A stretch of DNA of 64,000 nt, from NCBI GenBank assembly GCA_963805455.1, contig CAWDUJ010000011.1, forward strand, positions 1-64,000. Reading direction: 5' to 3'. Made by a program: the position numbers and the translations under genes. Below are positions 21,185 through 31,675 of this stretch, one piece after another; the first letter of the stretch is position 1, and each line of letters opens with the position of its first letter. The DNA is from VRUE01 sp963805455. Its GTDB lineage: Bacteria; Actinomycetota; Thermoleophilia; Solirubrobacterales; 70-9. The notes under the pieces were generated by a model. That model did not search any database. It had not been told where the DNA came from and saw only the letters and a list, made by a program, of their open reading frames with translations.

Positions 21185-22747
21185 TCAGGCGCGCATGGCG
21201 GGAAAAAGCACCACTTCGCGGAGGCTTTTGGCTCCGGTAAGAATCATTGCAAGCCGGTCAACCCCGAGGCCGACCCCCCCGGTGGGGGGCATTCCCTGCT
21301 CGAGCGCCTCGATGAATCCCTCGTCGAAAGGCTGCGCCTCCTCGTCTCCGCGCTCGAGCTCGACGGCCTGCTGTTCGAAGCGCCGGCGCTGCTCGTCGGG
21401 GTCGTTGAGCTCGCTGAATGAGTTGGCGATCTCCATCCCGCCGATGAAGGCCTCCCAGCGCTCGACCAGGCCGGGCTCGCTGCGGTGGGCCTTGGCGAAC
21501 GGCGAAAGCTCGACCGGGTAGTCGAGGACGAAGGTCGGCTGGATCAGCTCCGGCTCGACCGATTTCGAGAGCAGCCCGTCGACCAGCTTGCCCCAGCCCT
21601 CGGTCGGGTCGGGCTCGGCCCCCATCGCCGCCGCCAGCTCCTCGCGGCCGGGATGCTCGGCGATGTCGATCCCGGCGCGCTCTTTGATCGCCTCGCGCAG
21701 GGTGATTCGCCTCCAGGGCGGGCTGAGGTCGATGGTCACCCCGTCGCGCTCGACCTCGAGGCTGCCGAGCACCCGCTCGGCGACCTCGGCGACCAGGTGC
21801 TCGAGATCGTGGGCGGTCTTCTCGTAATCGGCGTAGGCCTCGTACCACTCGAGCATCGTGAACTCGGGGTTGTGCTTGTGCGAGACACCCTCGTTTCGGA
21901 AGTCCTTGCCGAGCTCGTAGACGCGGTCGATCCCCCCCACCACCAGGCGCTTGAGGTAGAGCTCGGTCGCGATCCGCAGGTAGAGGTCGCGGTCGAGGGC
22001 GTTGTGGTGGGTGACGAAGGGCCGGGCGAGGGCGCCGCCGTAGAGCGGCTGCAGGACCGGCGTCTCGGCCTCGACGAAGCCGTGCTCGTTGAGCCAGTGA
22101 CGGATCTCGGTGATGGTCTTCGCCCGCTGCGCGAAGATCCGGCGGCTGTCCTCGTTGGCGAGCAGGTCGAGCTCACGCCGGCGGTAGCGGGTCTCGACGT
22201 CCTCGAGGCCGTGGAACTTGTCCGGCGGCGGTCGCAGGCTCTTGGCCAGCAGCCGCCAGTGGTCGATCGCCAACGTCAGCTCGCCGCCGCTGCGGGTCGA
22301 GAGCGCCGTCCCCTCGACCCCGATCAGGTCGCCGAGGTCGAGGTCGACCAGGAGCCGGAACGGCTCCTCGCCGAGCACGTCTTCGCGGGCATGCAGCTGG
22401 ATCTGGCCACCGCCGTCGCGGAGGTCGAGGAAGCAGGCCTTGCCGTGGCCGCGGCGGGCGACGATGCGCCCGGCGACCCGGTGGCGGGACTGGGTCTCGA
22501 GCCCGGGAGCCAGCCCCAGGTGGGCGGCCCGCACGTCGGAGATCTCCTCGCGTTCGCCGAAGCCGTGCGGAAACGGCTCGACGCCGGCCTCCCTCAACAT
22601 ATCCAGCTTTGCTCGCCGGTCGGCGAGCACGCTGGTTCCACCCACCTCCTCGGCTTCCGCTCCCTCGCGAGAGTCAGATTGCGACGCTCGGTCGCTCCCG
22701 CGGTCGGAGGTGGGCGGGTGGTCTTTGTCCTGCTCAGGCTCGGTCAT
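21185..22747 (-). CDS. lysS: Lysyl-tRNA synthetase, class II
   Basis: A 520-aa class IIb synthetase that charges tRNA-Lys. The OB-fold anticodon domain (residues ~90-190: VAGRIVARRGHGKACFLDLR) precedes motif 1, motif 2 (FRNEGVSHKHNPEFTMLEWY) and motif 3 (GVGLGVDRLAMIL). The first ~45 residues (DRASQSDSREGAEAEEV) are a low-complexity charged extension not typical of LysS; part of it (22664-22702) is encoded by a copy of the dispersed repeat found at 32.2 and 35.4 kb. The ATG at 22747 has TAGGCT 9 nt upstream. The real N-terminus could be the later TTG/GTG region before LADRRAKLDML. Confidence 0.93.
   Translation of the reverse strand: MTEPEQDKDHPPTSDRGSDRASQSDSREGAEAEEVGGTSVLADRRAKLDMLREAGVEPFPHGFGEREEISDVRAAHLGLAPGLETQSRHRVAGRIVARRGHGKACFLDLRDGGGQIQLHAREDVLGEEPFRLLVDLDLGDLIGVEGTALSTRSGGELTLAIDHWRLLAKSLRPPPDKFHGLEDVETRYRRRELDLLANEDSRRIFAQRAKTITEIRHWLNEHGFVEAETPVLQPLYGGALARPFVTHHNALDRDLYLRIATELYLKRLVVGGIDRVYELGKDFRNEGVSHKHNPEFTMLEWYEAYADYEKTAHDLEHLVAEVAERVLGSLEVERDGVTIDLSPPWRRITLREAIKERAGIDIAEHPGREELAAAMGAEPDPTEGWGKLVDGLLSKSVEPELIQPTFVLDYPVELSPFAKAHRSEPGLVERWEAFIGGMEIANSFSELNDPDEQRRRFEQQAVELERGDEEAQPFDEGFIEALEQGMPPTGGVGLGVDRLAMILTGAKSLREVVLFPAMRA
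22664..22702. repeat. Copy 3 of the dispersed repeat, inside lysS coding sequence
   Basis: The plus-strand sequence GAGAGTCAGATTGCGACGCT matches copy 2 (35.4 kb) at nearly every position around GAGAGTCAGATT, and the following CGGTCGCTCCCGCG matches the distal part of both other copies. On the minus strand it encodes SDRASQSDSRE in the LysS N-terminal extension. See the copies at 32207 and 35381. Confidence 0.5.
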
Positions 22748-22769
22748 GAAGAGCCGAGCCTATCCGGGC

Positions 22770-23249
22770 TCAGGCGCTCTCGATTTTCGTGATTTTGAGT
22801 TTTTTCTTCGGGCCGCGCGGGACTTCGACCGAGACGACGTCGTTGCGCCTGCGGCCGATCAGGGCTTTGCCGATCGGCGACTCGTTCGAGAGCTTGTGCT
22901 CGAGCGGGTCGGCCTCGGTCGAGCCGACGATCTGGAACTTCTGCGAGTCGCCGGATTTCTGGTCTTTGACGTGGACGACCGAGCCGACGGTCACCTCGTC
23001 GGTGCCGACGTCCTTTTTGTCGATGACCGTGGCGCGGCGCAGGCGCTCTTCGAGCCGGGCGATCCGCCCCTCGAGCAGAGCCTGTTCGTTCTTGGCGTCG
23101 TCGTACTCGGCGTTCTCGGCGATGTCGCCGAACTCGCGCGCTTCCTTGATCCGCAACGCGACCTCGCGCCGTTTCTCGGTCGAGAGGTCCTCGATTTCTT
23201 CTTTGAGCTTCTCGAGCCCTTCGGGGGTGATGACTGCCTGCCGAGTCAC
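22770..23249 (-). CDS. greA: Transcription elongation factor GreA
   Basis: A 159-aa transcript-cleavage factor that rescues backtracked RNA polymerase. The N-terminal coiled coil (EGLEKLKEEIEDLSTEKRRE, then REFGDIAENAEYDDAKNEQ with the acidic tip D-x-x-E-N-A-E-Y) and the C-terminal FKBP-like domain (SPIGKALIGRRRNDVVSVEV) are both intact. The GTG at 23249 gives the normal family length and has GAGG upstream; a TTG at 23300 would add 17 unlikely residues. It lies 22 nt upstream of lysS on the same strand, so the two likely form an operon. It resembles the Mycobacterium arrangement only loosely. Confidence 0.93.
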   Translation of the reverse strand: MTRQAVITPEGLEKLKEEIEDLSTEKRREVALRIKEAREFGDIAENAEYDDAKNEQALLEGRIARLEERLRRATVIDKKDVGTDEVTVGSVVHVKDQKSGDSQKFQIVGSTEADPLEHKLSNESPIGKALIGRRRNDVVSVEVPRGPKKKLKITKIESA

Positions 23250-23398
23250 TTCCGACCTCGCTTTGGTGGTAACTGGTGGAAATTCGGGTCCATGACCCAA
23301 AAACGCCCTGGTACGACGAGAATCGCCGACGCACCTGGGCCAGAAGCCGCGGGATTATAGCGAGGGGGTTTCGCCGCCTCTGGCGGCGCCCCTGCGAC

Positions 23399-24776
23399 CT
23401 ATTTCTTCTTCTTGACCTTGAAGCTGTACGTCGCCGGGCTGGAGTCCGTTCCGGCGGCGCTCACGGCCTCGACCGAGAAGGTGTGCTTGCCCCGCTTGAC
23501 CCTGTAGGTCTTCGGCGACGTGCAGGGGGCGAAGGCGCCCTTGTCGAGCTTGCACTTGAAGGTCGCACCGGGGGCATCGGAGCTGAAGCTGAACTTGACC
23601 TTGGCCCTGTTCTTGCTGGTCTTGACCGTCTTCTTCGGGTGCGAGCCGAGGGTGGTGTCGGGCGTCGTCGCGGCAGACGACGTGGATTTCGGAGCTGGCG
23701 GGGGCGCGGTCACTGTTTTGGTGACGACTTTGTGACGATGCTCTTGCCCGTGCCTTTGTCGTTGTCTTCGGCAAGACCGCGAAGGTGAGCTGGCCAAGGG
23801 TCGCGGTGTCGAATACGGCGCCGTTCGCCACCGTGCCCGCGCAACTCGTCCAGTCCCGTTTCGATTTCCGGCGGTGCATGCTGTAGACGGCGCTGACCGC
23901 CTGGCCTTGGGTATAGCTGGCGCCGTCGCCGGTGCGGTGATCGCGATCGAGGGCGGAGGGTTGTAGGTGATTTCGACCTTGGGCAGGGCGCTGAATTCGG
24001 CGAGTTCGAAGTGGCCTCCGAACGGCACCAGGGACGAGCCCCCGCCACCACCGCCGGCCCCCGATGTGCAGGTTCCACCGCCGCCACCGCCGCCGTAGAA
24101 GCCGCCCCCGCCGCCGCCACCGCCGCCACCTGACAGTTCAGCTTGTTCGCCGCCCTTGCCACCTAACCCGAGGTGACCGGCTTCACCCATCGAGCAGGTG
24201 CCTCCGCCTCCCACGCCTCCTTGTGTTTCGGTGGGGTGCGCACCGCCTTCGCTTCCCCCTTCACCTGCGTTTCCATTTTCGCCCGCGGATCCGCCCTCTC
24301 CGCCGATTCCGGTTTCGCCGCTCGCGCCGCCCCCGCCTCCGCCGGCGGCCACGATCAGGCGTGTGTCAGTGGCCAGGCCGGCGGAGCGTGCATGGTGCGG
24401 ACGTCGGACGCGCCGCCGCCGCCACCGCCACCGATGCTGCCGGCGTCCGCACCCCCGTTGAAGCCGCCGACGCCCCCGCCCGGCCCGCCGGGATGGCCAT
24501 CGCCGCCGACCTCGACGTAGAGCGTCTGGCCCGGGTCGACGCTGAGTTCCCCCGTCACCATCCCCGCCTTGGCGGTGAGGATTTCCCTCGCCCGCCGTGA
24601 CCCGCAATCGCAAGCACGTGCAACCTGGTTGACGCCGATCGGCACGGAGAAGGTCTGCTCACCACCTGTGTATCCGAACGTCGGATCGTCGCCTGGGCGG
24701 GCGCAACAGAAATGGCTGCGCAACAGAAGGAGAGCAACGCGGTCAGAACGAAGTTCCGTCTCAAATCCCTTTCCAC
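23399..24776 (-). pseudogene. Glycine-rich secreted protein gene broken by several frameshifts
   Basis: Read across three frames the protein is clear: signal peptide (FVLTALLSFCCAAISVAPAQA), a domain of the type FGYTGGEQTFSVPIGVNQV ... HVLAIAGHGGRG ... TGELSVDPGQTLYVEVGG, a Gly-rich stretch (SAGLATDTRLIVAAGGGG), an Ig-like part (ASYTQGQAVSAVYS, TSCAGTVANGAVFDTATLG) and a final Cys-pair module (FKCKLDKGAFAPCTSPKTY). At least seven 1-nt indels are needed to restore it, many at short homopolymers. Neighbouring genes are intact, so decay is the simplest reading, but a locally poor sequence could give the same picture. Confidence 0.65.
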
Positions 24777-24796
24777 GGCGAGCCTACTCCGATGGA

Positions 24797-25840
24797 TCAG
24801 GATTTCAAACGGACTCGGCCAACCGTTGGTACTGCGGGGACCGCAGTCAGGCGAATTCCCGCTGCGACGAGCTCGCGGGCCCGATCAAGGTCGGCGCTCT
24901 GCTGGAGCTCCCGCGCCGCATCGCCCTCGAGCTGCAGCGAATCGACGTACCAGGGGTAGAACTTGCGCAGGTAGCGGGTGGCCCGCTCGCTCCCCAGGTG
25001 CTCCTCGGCGCGGTCGATCGTCCAGAGCAGCTCGGCGACGACCTCCTCGCGCCGCGGCGGCTCCGCCCGGCGCCCGGTCAGCTCCTCGAAGACCCAGGGA
25101 TTGCCGAGGGCGCCGCGGGCGATCATCACCGCGTCGGCACCGGACTCACGGTAGGCACTGCGGGCCGCCTCGGCGCTCTTCAGCCCGCCGGAGACGATCA
25201 CCGGCACCTCGAGCCGCTCGGCCAGCTCGCGGGTCAGCTCGTAGTCGGGCTCCCCCTTGTGGCCGACCGACGCCGCCCGCGGATGGAAGGCGATCGCCGC
25301 CGCCCCGCCCTCCTCGGCGAGCCTGACGGCGAGGTCGAACCCGGAGCGGTCTTCGGCCCGCAGGCCCGAGCGCAGCTTGACCGTCACCGGCCGCCCGCTC
25401 CCCTCCCTCGCGGCCTCGACCAGCGCCAGCGCCAGCTCGGGGTCGGTGAGGAGCTCGACCCCGGCTCCGGTCCGGCGGACCTTCCGCACCGGACAGCCCA
25501 TGTTGATGTCGATCAGGTCGGCGCCCACCTCGGCGGCGATCGCCGCCCCGGAGCGCATCGCCTCGGCGTCGTGGCCGAAGAGCTGGATCGAGACCGGGTG
25601 CTCGTCGGGGTGGATCCGCATCAGCTCCCGCAGGGTGCGCTCGTTGCGGTGGTGCAGGCCGAAGCTCGAGACCATCTCCGAGACCGCGAGGCCGGCGCCA
25701 TGGCGCTTGGCCTGGAGGCGGACGAACCAGTTGCCGATCCCGGCCAGGGGCGCGAGCAGGACCCGGTTCTCGATCCGGATGCCGCCGATCTCGAACGGGT
25801 CGGTCAGAGGCGGCTGTGGCTGTTCAGGCGTTGCGGGCAT
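24797..25840 (-). CDS. dusB: tRNA-dihydrouridine synthase, DusB-type
   Basis: A 347-aa flavoenzyme that reduces uridine to dihydrouridine in tRNA with FMN and NADPH. TIM-barrel motifs are intact: LLAPLAGIGNWFVR, the catalytic Cys in DINMGCPVRKV, the KLRSG lysine strand, FHPRAAS (His), VSGGLKSAEAA and IARGALGNPW. The C-terminal helical RNA-binding domain (RKFYPWY) is present. It overlaps the 3' end of coaX by 17 nt on the same strand, so the order coaX-dusB suggests one transcript. Confidence 0.92.
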   Translation of the reverse strand: MPATPEQPQPPLTDPFEIGGIRIENRVLLAPLAGIGNWFVRLQAKRHGAGLAVSEMVSSFGLHHRNERTLRELMRIHPDEHPVSIQLFGHDAEAMRSGAAIAAEVGADLIDINMGCPVRKVRRTGAGVELLTDPELALALVEAAREGSGRPVTVKLRSGLRAEDRSGFDLAVRLAEEGGAAAIAFHPRAASVGHKGEPDYELTRELAERLEVPVIVSGGLKSAEAARSAYRESGADAVMIARGALGNPWVFEELTGRRAEPPRREEVVAELLWTIDRAEEHLGSERATRYLRKFYPWYVDSLQLEGDAARELQQSADLDRARELVAAGIRLTAVPAVPTVGRVRLKS

Positions 25841-26585
25841 GGACGAGTCGCAGCCCGGTCAAGGTAAGCATCTCGTCGAACTCGTCGATCGTCTCGGTGA
25901 AGGGGACGATCCGCGAGGCGAGGCCGCCGGTCGCGAGCAGGTCCACATCGCCGAGCTCGTCCTCCATCCGGCGGACGACGCCGTCGATCATCCCGGCGAA
26001 GCCGAAGACGACCCCCGACTGGATCGCGGCGGCGCTCGAGCGGCCGATCGCGGTCTCCGGTTCGGAGAGTTCGATCCGGGGGATCCGGGCCGCGCGTTCG
26101 ACCAGCGCGGTGAGTGAGATCTCGAGGCCGGGGGCGATCGCGCCGCCGAGGTAATCGCCCTCGGCGGAGACCGCGTCGAAATTGATCCCGGTGCCGAAGT
26201 CGACGACGATGCAGGCGCCGCCGAAGCGCTCGTAGGCGGCGACGGCGTTGACGAGGCGGTCGGCCCCGACTTCGAGCGGGTTGTCGATCCGGATCGGCAT
26301 CCCGGTCTTGACTCCTGGGCGAATCGCGAGGAAGTCGGCCGTCAGGTAGCGCTCGGTCAGCTGCTCGTATTGGAGGCCGAGCGGCGGCACGACCGAGGAG
26401 ACGCAGACGGCATCGATGTCCTCGAGCTTGATCCCGCTGAGCGCGAGCATGCCGCCGATCCGCTCGGCGAGCTCGTCCCCCGTCGCGCCGGCGCGGGTCT
26501 GGAATCGCCAGTGCTCGACCAGGCGCTCGCCGTCGAAGGCGCCGAGGTGGGTTTGAGTGTTGCCGATATCGGCGGCCAGAAGCAC
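25824..26585 (-). CDS. coaX: Type III pantothenate kinase CoaX
   Basis: Phosphorylates pantothenate, the first step of CoA synthesis, with ATP and no feedback inhibition by CoA. ASKHA-fold motifs: phosphate-1 DIGNTQTHLGAF near the N-terminus, the EVGADRLVNAVAA pantothenate region, VVDFGTGINFD and the C-terminal LLATGGLASRI. The GTG at 26585 is preferred: GATAAT (26598-26593) lies 7 nt upstream, while the ATG at 26609 would sit on top of the divergent gst promoter. It lies in the lysS-coaX-fol region as in Mycobacterium. Confidence 0.9.
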   Translation of the reverse strand: MLLAADIGNTQTHLGAFDGERLVEHWRFQTRAGATGDELAERIGGMLALSGIKLEDIDAVCVSSVVPPLGLQYEQLTERYLTADFLAIRPGVKTGMPIRIDNPLEVGADRLVNAVAAYERFGGACIVVDFGTGINFDAVSAEGDYLGGAIAPGLEISLTALVERAARIPRIELSEPETAIGRSSAAAIQSGVVFGFAGMIDGVVRRMEDELGDVDLLATGGLASRIVPFTETIDEFDEMLTLTGLRLVHARNA

Positions 26586-26622
26586 GCCGGTGATTATCTC
26601 CGACTGCATAGGATTGGCGACG

Positions 26623-27390
26623 ATGAAGGTCCGGCTCTACACGGTGCCCGCTTCGCACCCCGGCATGACGGCGCAGCGAATGCTCGCCCACAAGGGGATC
26701 CCGTTCAAGCGCACCGACCTGCTCCCGGCGGTCTCCAGGGTGGCCGTCCGCGCCCTCAGATTCCCCGACAGGACCGTTCCGGCGATGGTCATCGACGGGC
26801 GCAGGGTGCAGAAGTCGAGACTGATCGGCCAGGAGCTCGACCGGGTTCAGCCCGAGCCGCCGCTCTACCCCTCCGACCCCGAGAAGCTGAAGGCCGTGCT
26901 CGAGGCGGAGCGCTTCGGCGACGAGGAGCTGCAGTCGAACATCCGCCAGATTCTGATCTGGGCGATCAGCCGGTCCCCCGAGGCTCGGCTGAGCTACCTG
27001 CAGGAATCGAAGCTCGGCGTCCCGCTGGGCCTCGCCGCCAAGACCGGCGGCCCGTTGATCGCGATCGCGACCCGGCTCAACGACGCGACCGACGAGAACG
27101 TCCGCGCCAAGCTAGCCGCCCTGCCGGCGCTCCTGCAGCGGGTCGACGACGAGATCGCAGCCGGCACGATCGACGGGGAGCAGCTGAACGCGGCCGACTT
27201 CCAGATCGCGGCGAGCATTCGCCTGGCGCTGACGACTCGTGACCTGCGGCCGCTGATCGATTCGCGGCCGGCGGGAAGGTTCGCGCGCCGGGTCGTTCCC
27301 GACTTCGCCGGCGATATGCCGGAGGTCATTCCCCCGGAGTGGCTGGAGCCACTTTCCGCCGCCTCCTCTGCTCCCGCTAGCGCGCGCTAA
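26623..27390 (+). CDS. Glutathione S-transferase-like protein
   Basis: A 255-aa protein with an N-terminal thioredoxin-like domain (VRLYTVPASHPGMTAQRMLA, VPAMVIDGRRV, residues 1-75) and an all-helical C-terminal domain including LNAADFQIAASIRL, the N-capping box/hydrophobic staple region typical of GSTs. Actinobacteria generally lack glutathione, so the thiol or role is uncertain. The ATG at 26623 has TAGGAT (26609-26614) 8 nt upstream. Its TAA stop overlaps the TAG of the converging gene in CTAA (27387-27390). Confidence 0.75.
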   Translation: MKVRLYTVPASHPGMTAQRMLAHKGIPFKRTDLLPAVSRVAVRALRFPDRTVPAMVIDGRRVQKSRLIGQELDRVQPEPPLYPSDPEKLKAVLEAERFGDEELQSNIRQILIWAISRSPEARLSYLQESKLGVPLGLAAKTGGPLIAIATRLNDATDENVRAKLAALPALLQRVDDEIAAGTIDGEQLNAADFQIAASIRLALTTRDLRPLIDSRPAGRFARRVVPDFAGDMPEVIPPEWLEPLSAASSAPASAR

Positions 27391-27761
27391 GCACCCCCGG
27401 ACAGCTTTCGCTGCCGGACCCGTTCGGCGACGTGCGGGAATCTGGCGACGTTGAGGTTGACGACGGCCCAGGGGACGAAGATCGCCGGGGCGCCGAACAT
27501 CACCACCGCCAGCGCGCCGCCGGAGAGGCCGCCGATCGCCGCGAGGAGGATGACGAGCCATCCCCAGACGATCGAGGCCGCGGTCGGCGCGATCACGAAG
27601 TCGGCGAGAAGCTCGATCCGCCTGATCCCCTCGGGCCGGTCCGCCCAGGCACGCGTCCTGTGCAGGCGCGACCAGGCGATCGGCATCCCGATCAGCTGCG
27701 CCCAGGCGCCCATCCAGATCGTCGAGATCGCCAGGGCGCCGATCAGCTGGATCGCAGTCAT
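27387..27761 (-). CDS. Small integral membrane protein
   Basis: A 124-aa protein with three or four hydrophobic segments (IQLIGALAISTIWMGAWAQL, VWGWLVILLAAIGGLSGGA, VVMFGAPAIFVPWAVV) and a basic C-terminus. No family is recognised. It starts 31 nt downstream of folK on the same strand and may be read from the fol operon. Confidence 0.55.
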   Translation of the reverse strand: MTAIQLIGALAISTIWMGAWAQLIGMPIAWSRLHRTRAWADRPEGIRRIELLADFVIAPTAASIVWGWLVILLAAIGGLSGGALAVVMFGAPAIFVPWAVVNLNVARFPHVAERVRQRKLSGGA

Positions 27762-27791
27762 GCGACTCCTATCGGCGCGAACCGCCCTCGG

Positions 27792-28278
27792 CTAGAGGGC
27801 CTGGGCGCGGATCACCCGCTGCCCAGGCCCAAGGCCCGCGAGGGCGTCGGCGAGGCGGGTCCCGTCGGGAAGCGCCAGCTCGGGGTCGAGCTCGAGCAGG
27901 GGGACGAGGACGAAGCGCCGGCTCGTCACCTCGCGGTGGGGCAGGGTCAGGCGCTCGGTATCGAGCTCGAGGTCGCCGAGCAGCAGCAGGTCGACGTCGA
28001 GCGGCCGTGGGCTGTGGCGGGGGGCGTCGAGGGTGCGCCCCCGCTCGACCTCGACCCGCTTGCAGAGGTCGAGCAGCTCCTCCGGGGAGAGCTCGGTCCG
28101 GATTCGGACCGCGGCGTTGAGGAAGTCGGGCTGGGCACAGGACCTCGCCCACCGGCTCGGTCTCGTAGGCCGAGGAGATCGCCTCGACCTCGACTCCCCC
28201 CTCGCGCAGCAGCTCGACCGCGGCGCGCAGGTGGGAGGACCGGTCGCCGACGTTGGACCCGAGCCCCAGGTAGCCGAC
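27792..28278 (-). CDS. folK: HPPK (FolK), interrupted by a single-base frameshift
   Basis: 2-amino-4-hydroxy-6-hydroxymethyldihydropteridine pyrophosphokinase of folate synthesis. The N-terminal half reads VGYLGLGSNVGDRSSHL ... AYETEPVGEVL, and the C-terminal half, in another frame, reads AQPDFLNAAVRIRTELSPEE ... SPRPLDVDLLLLGD ... LTLPHRE. One extra base at about 28137-28139 separates them: removing an A (plus strand) gives E-V-L-A-Q-P-D-F, the expected HPPK sequence. No canonical start codon is in frame before VGYLGLGSN; a GTC at 28278 is used as the boundary, 9 nt after AGGAGG. In an otherwise intact gene a sequence error is the likely cause. Confidence 0.75.
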
Positions 28279-28282
28279 GCGC

Positions 28283-28708
28283 TCAGGCCTCCTCGCCGTT
28301 TTCCTCGTTCTCCTCTTCGGTTCGGTCCTGGGTCACCTCGACGGCGACCTCCTGGACGGCGAGGGGCAGCGGCGGCTCCGGCTTGGCGACCCTGATCCGG
28401 ACCGACTCGCAGCGGTAGCGCTCCATCAGGCGCTCGCCGGCGACCTGGGCCAACCGCTCGAGGGTGCGGTAGCTGCGCTCGGTCGCGGCGAGGGCGACGA
28501 TGTCGCAGACGTCGCTGTAGTCGACCGTGTCCTCGAGCCGGTCGGTGAGGACCGCGTCGCAGTCGGGGACGTCGAAGGAGACGTCGAACTCGAGCCGCTG
28601 GCCGATCTCCTGCTCGGCGTCGGAGACGCCGTGGTGGGTGTAGATCGAGAGACCCCGCAGGTCGACCTCGACCCGCGATTCGATCCCGTTGTCAGCCGGT
28701 TGCTCCAT
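28283..28708 (-). CDS. folB: Dihydroneopterin aldolase FolB
   Basis: A ~141-aa enzyme that cleaves dihydroneopterin in folate synthesis. The conserved start (DLRGLSIYTHHGVSDAE), DVSFDVPDCDAVLTDRLEDT with the family's DxLxxTVDYS, and the ERLAQVAGERLM helix are present; the C-terminus is an acidic tail (EEENEENGEEA). ATG at 28708 has AAGGA 5 nt upstream. It is 19 nt after folP and its stop lies 4 nt before the folK boundary, so folP-folB-folK form one operon, as in Mycobacterium. Confidence 0.9.
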   Translation of the reverse strand: MEQPADNGIESRVEVDLRGLSIYTHHGVSDAEQEIGQRLEFDVSFDVPDCDAVLTDRLEDTVDYSDVCDIVALAATERSYRTLERLAQVAGERLMERYRCESVRIRVAKPEPPLPLAVQEVAVEVTQDRTEEENEENGEEA

Positions 28709-28727
28709 GGGTCCTTGGTCGGCCAAC

Positions 28728-29513
28728 TTATCCCAGGATTGCTTCGGCGACCCGGACCGCCTGCGCGACCTCGGCCACATCGTGGACGCGGAGGACGTCG
28801 GCGCCCTCGGCGGCGGCGAGGACCGAGGCGGCGATCGTGCCCCCGAGCCGCTCGCCCACGTCGGAGCCGTCGATCTTGCCGATGAAGCTCTTGCGCGAGG
28901 CGCCGATCACCAGCGGCCGGCCCAACGATCGGCGGAGCTCGCCGAGGCGCCGCAGAAGCTCGAGGTTGTGCCCGAGGTCCTTGCCGAACCCGATCCCTGG
29001 GTCGAGCCAGACCCTCTCCTCGGCGACCCCGGCGGCGATCGCCGCCTCGAGGCGCTCGGCGAGGAACGAGCGGACGTCGTCGACGACGTCGTCGTAGGTC
29101 GGGTTCGCCTGCATCGTCCGCGGGTCCCCCTGCATGTGCATCAGGATCAGGCCGGCGCCGCGCTCGGCGCAGAGCGCCCCGAGCTCGGGCTCCGCACGCA
29201 GCGCGGTGACGTCGTTGACGATCGTCGCCCCAGCATCGAGCGTCGCCTCGGCTACCGCCACCTTCGAGGTATCGATCGAGACCTCGTGCCCCTCCTCCGC
29301 CAGCGCCGCCACCACCGGCTCGGTCCGCGCGACCTCCTCCTCGGCGCTCACCACCTCCGCCCCCGGGCGCGTCGACTCACCCCCGACATCCAGGATCCCC
29401 GCCCCCTGCTCAGCAAGCTCCATCCCATGCCGAATCGCCTTGTCGGCGTCGAAGTACAGCCCGCCATCAGAAAACGAATCTGGCGTGACATTCACAACGC
29501 CCATGAGCTTCAT
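28728..29513 (-). CDS. folP: Dihydropteroate synthase FolP
   Basis: Condenses pABA with 6-hydroxymethyl-dihydropterin pyrophosphate; the sulfonamide target. The TIM-barrel motifs are complete: MGVVNVTPDSFSDGG, DVGGESTRPGA, IDTSKVAVAEA, VNDVTA, LDPGIGFGKDLGHN, IGASRKSFIG. About 261 aa. ATG at 29513 was chosen because GGAGGAGG lies just upstream and it starts the conserved MKLMGVVN; the frame also continues to an ATG at 29588, but that 25-residue Arg/Pro-rich extension is encoded inside the inverted-repeat region and is unlikely. Confidence 0.93.
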   Translation of the reverse strand: MKLMGVVNVTPDSFSDGGLYFDADKAIRHGMELAEQGAGILDVGGESTRPGAEVVSAEEEVARTEPVVAALAEEGHEVSIDTSKVAVAEATLDAGATIVNDVTALRAEPELGALCAERGAGLILMHMQGDPRTMQANPTYDDVVDDVRSFLAERLEAAIAAGVAEERVWLDPGIGFGKDLGHNLELLRRLGELRRSLGRPLVIGASRKSFIGKIDGSDVGERLGGTIAASVLAAAEGADVLRVHDVAEVAQAVRVAEAILG

Positions 29514-29567
29514 CCGCCGCCTCCTCCGCTTCGCGTCCGGTGGCGGCGGCGATGCATCTCGTCGGTT

Positions 29568-29675
29568 CGGGGAGGGGTTATTGGGCATTCTCCGGACTGG
29601 CGGATACTCAAAGTGCCGACCTAATTAGGTCGGCACTTGTCAGGACGGGGGATGCCCAATGACCCCCCGCCAACG
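29568..29675. repeat. Extended inverted repeat between ftsH and folP
   Basis: At the centre (29611-29638) is a perfect 28-bp palindrome with no loop: AAGTGCCGACCTAA followed by its reverse complement. The flanks also mirror each other: ATTGGGCAT (29580-29588) pairs with ATGCCCAAT (29652-29660), with further similarity (GGGG then TTATTGGGCAT against GGGG then TCATTGGGCAT on the other strand). The region fills the 163-nt gap between ftsH and folP. It could be a terminator, an operator or a mobile-element relic; no run of T follows the perfect hairpin. Confidence 0.7.
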
Positions 29676-29676
29676 G

Positions 29677-31636
<1,960 letters not shown>

Positions 31637-31675
31637 AGAGGGAAAAATGAGCGTACCAGGGCGTTTTCGGCCGCT

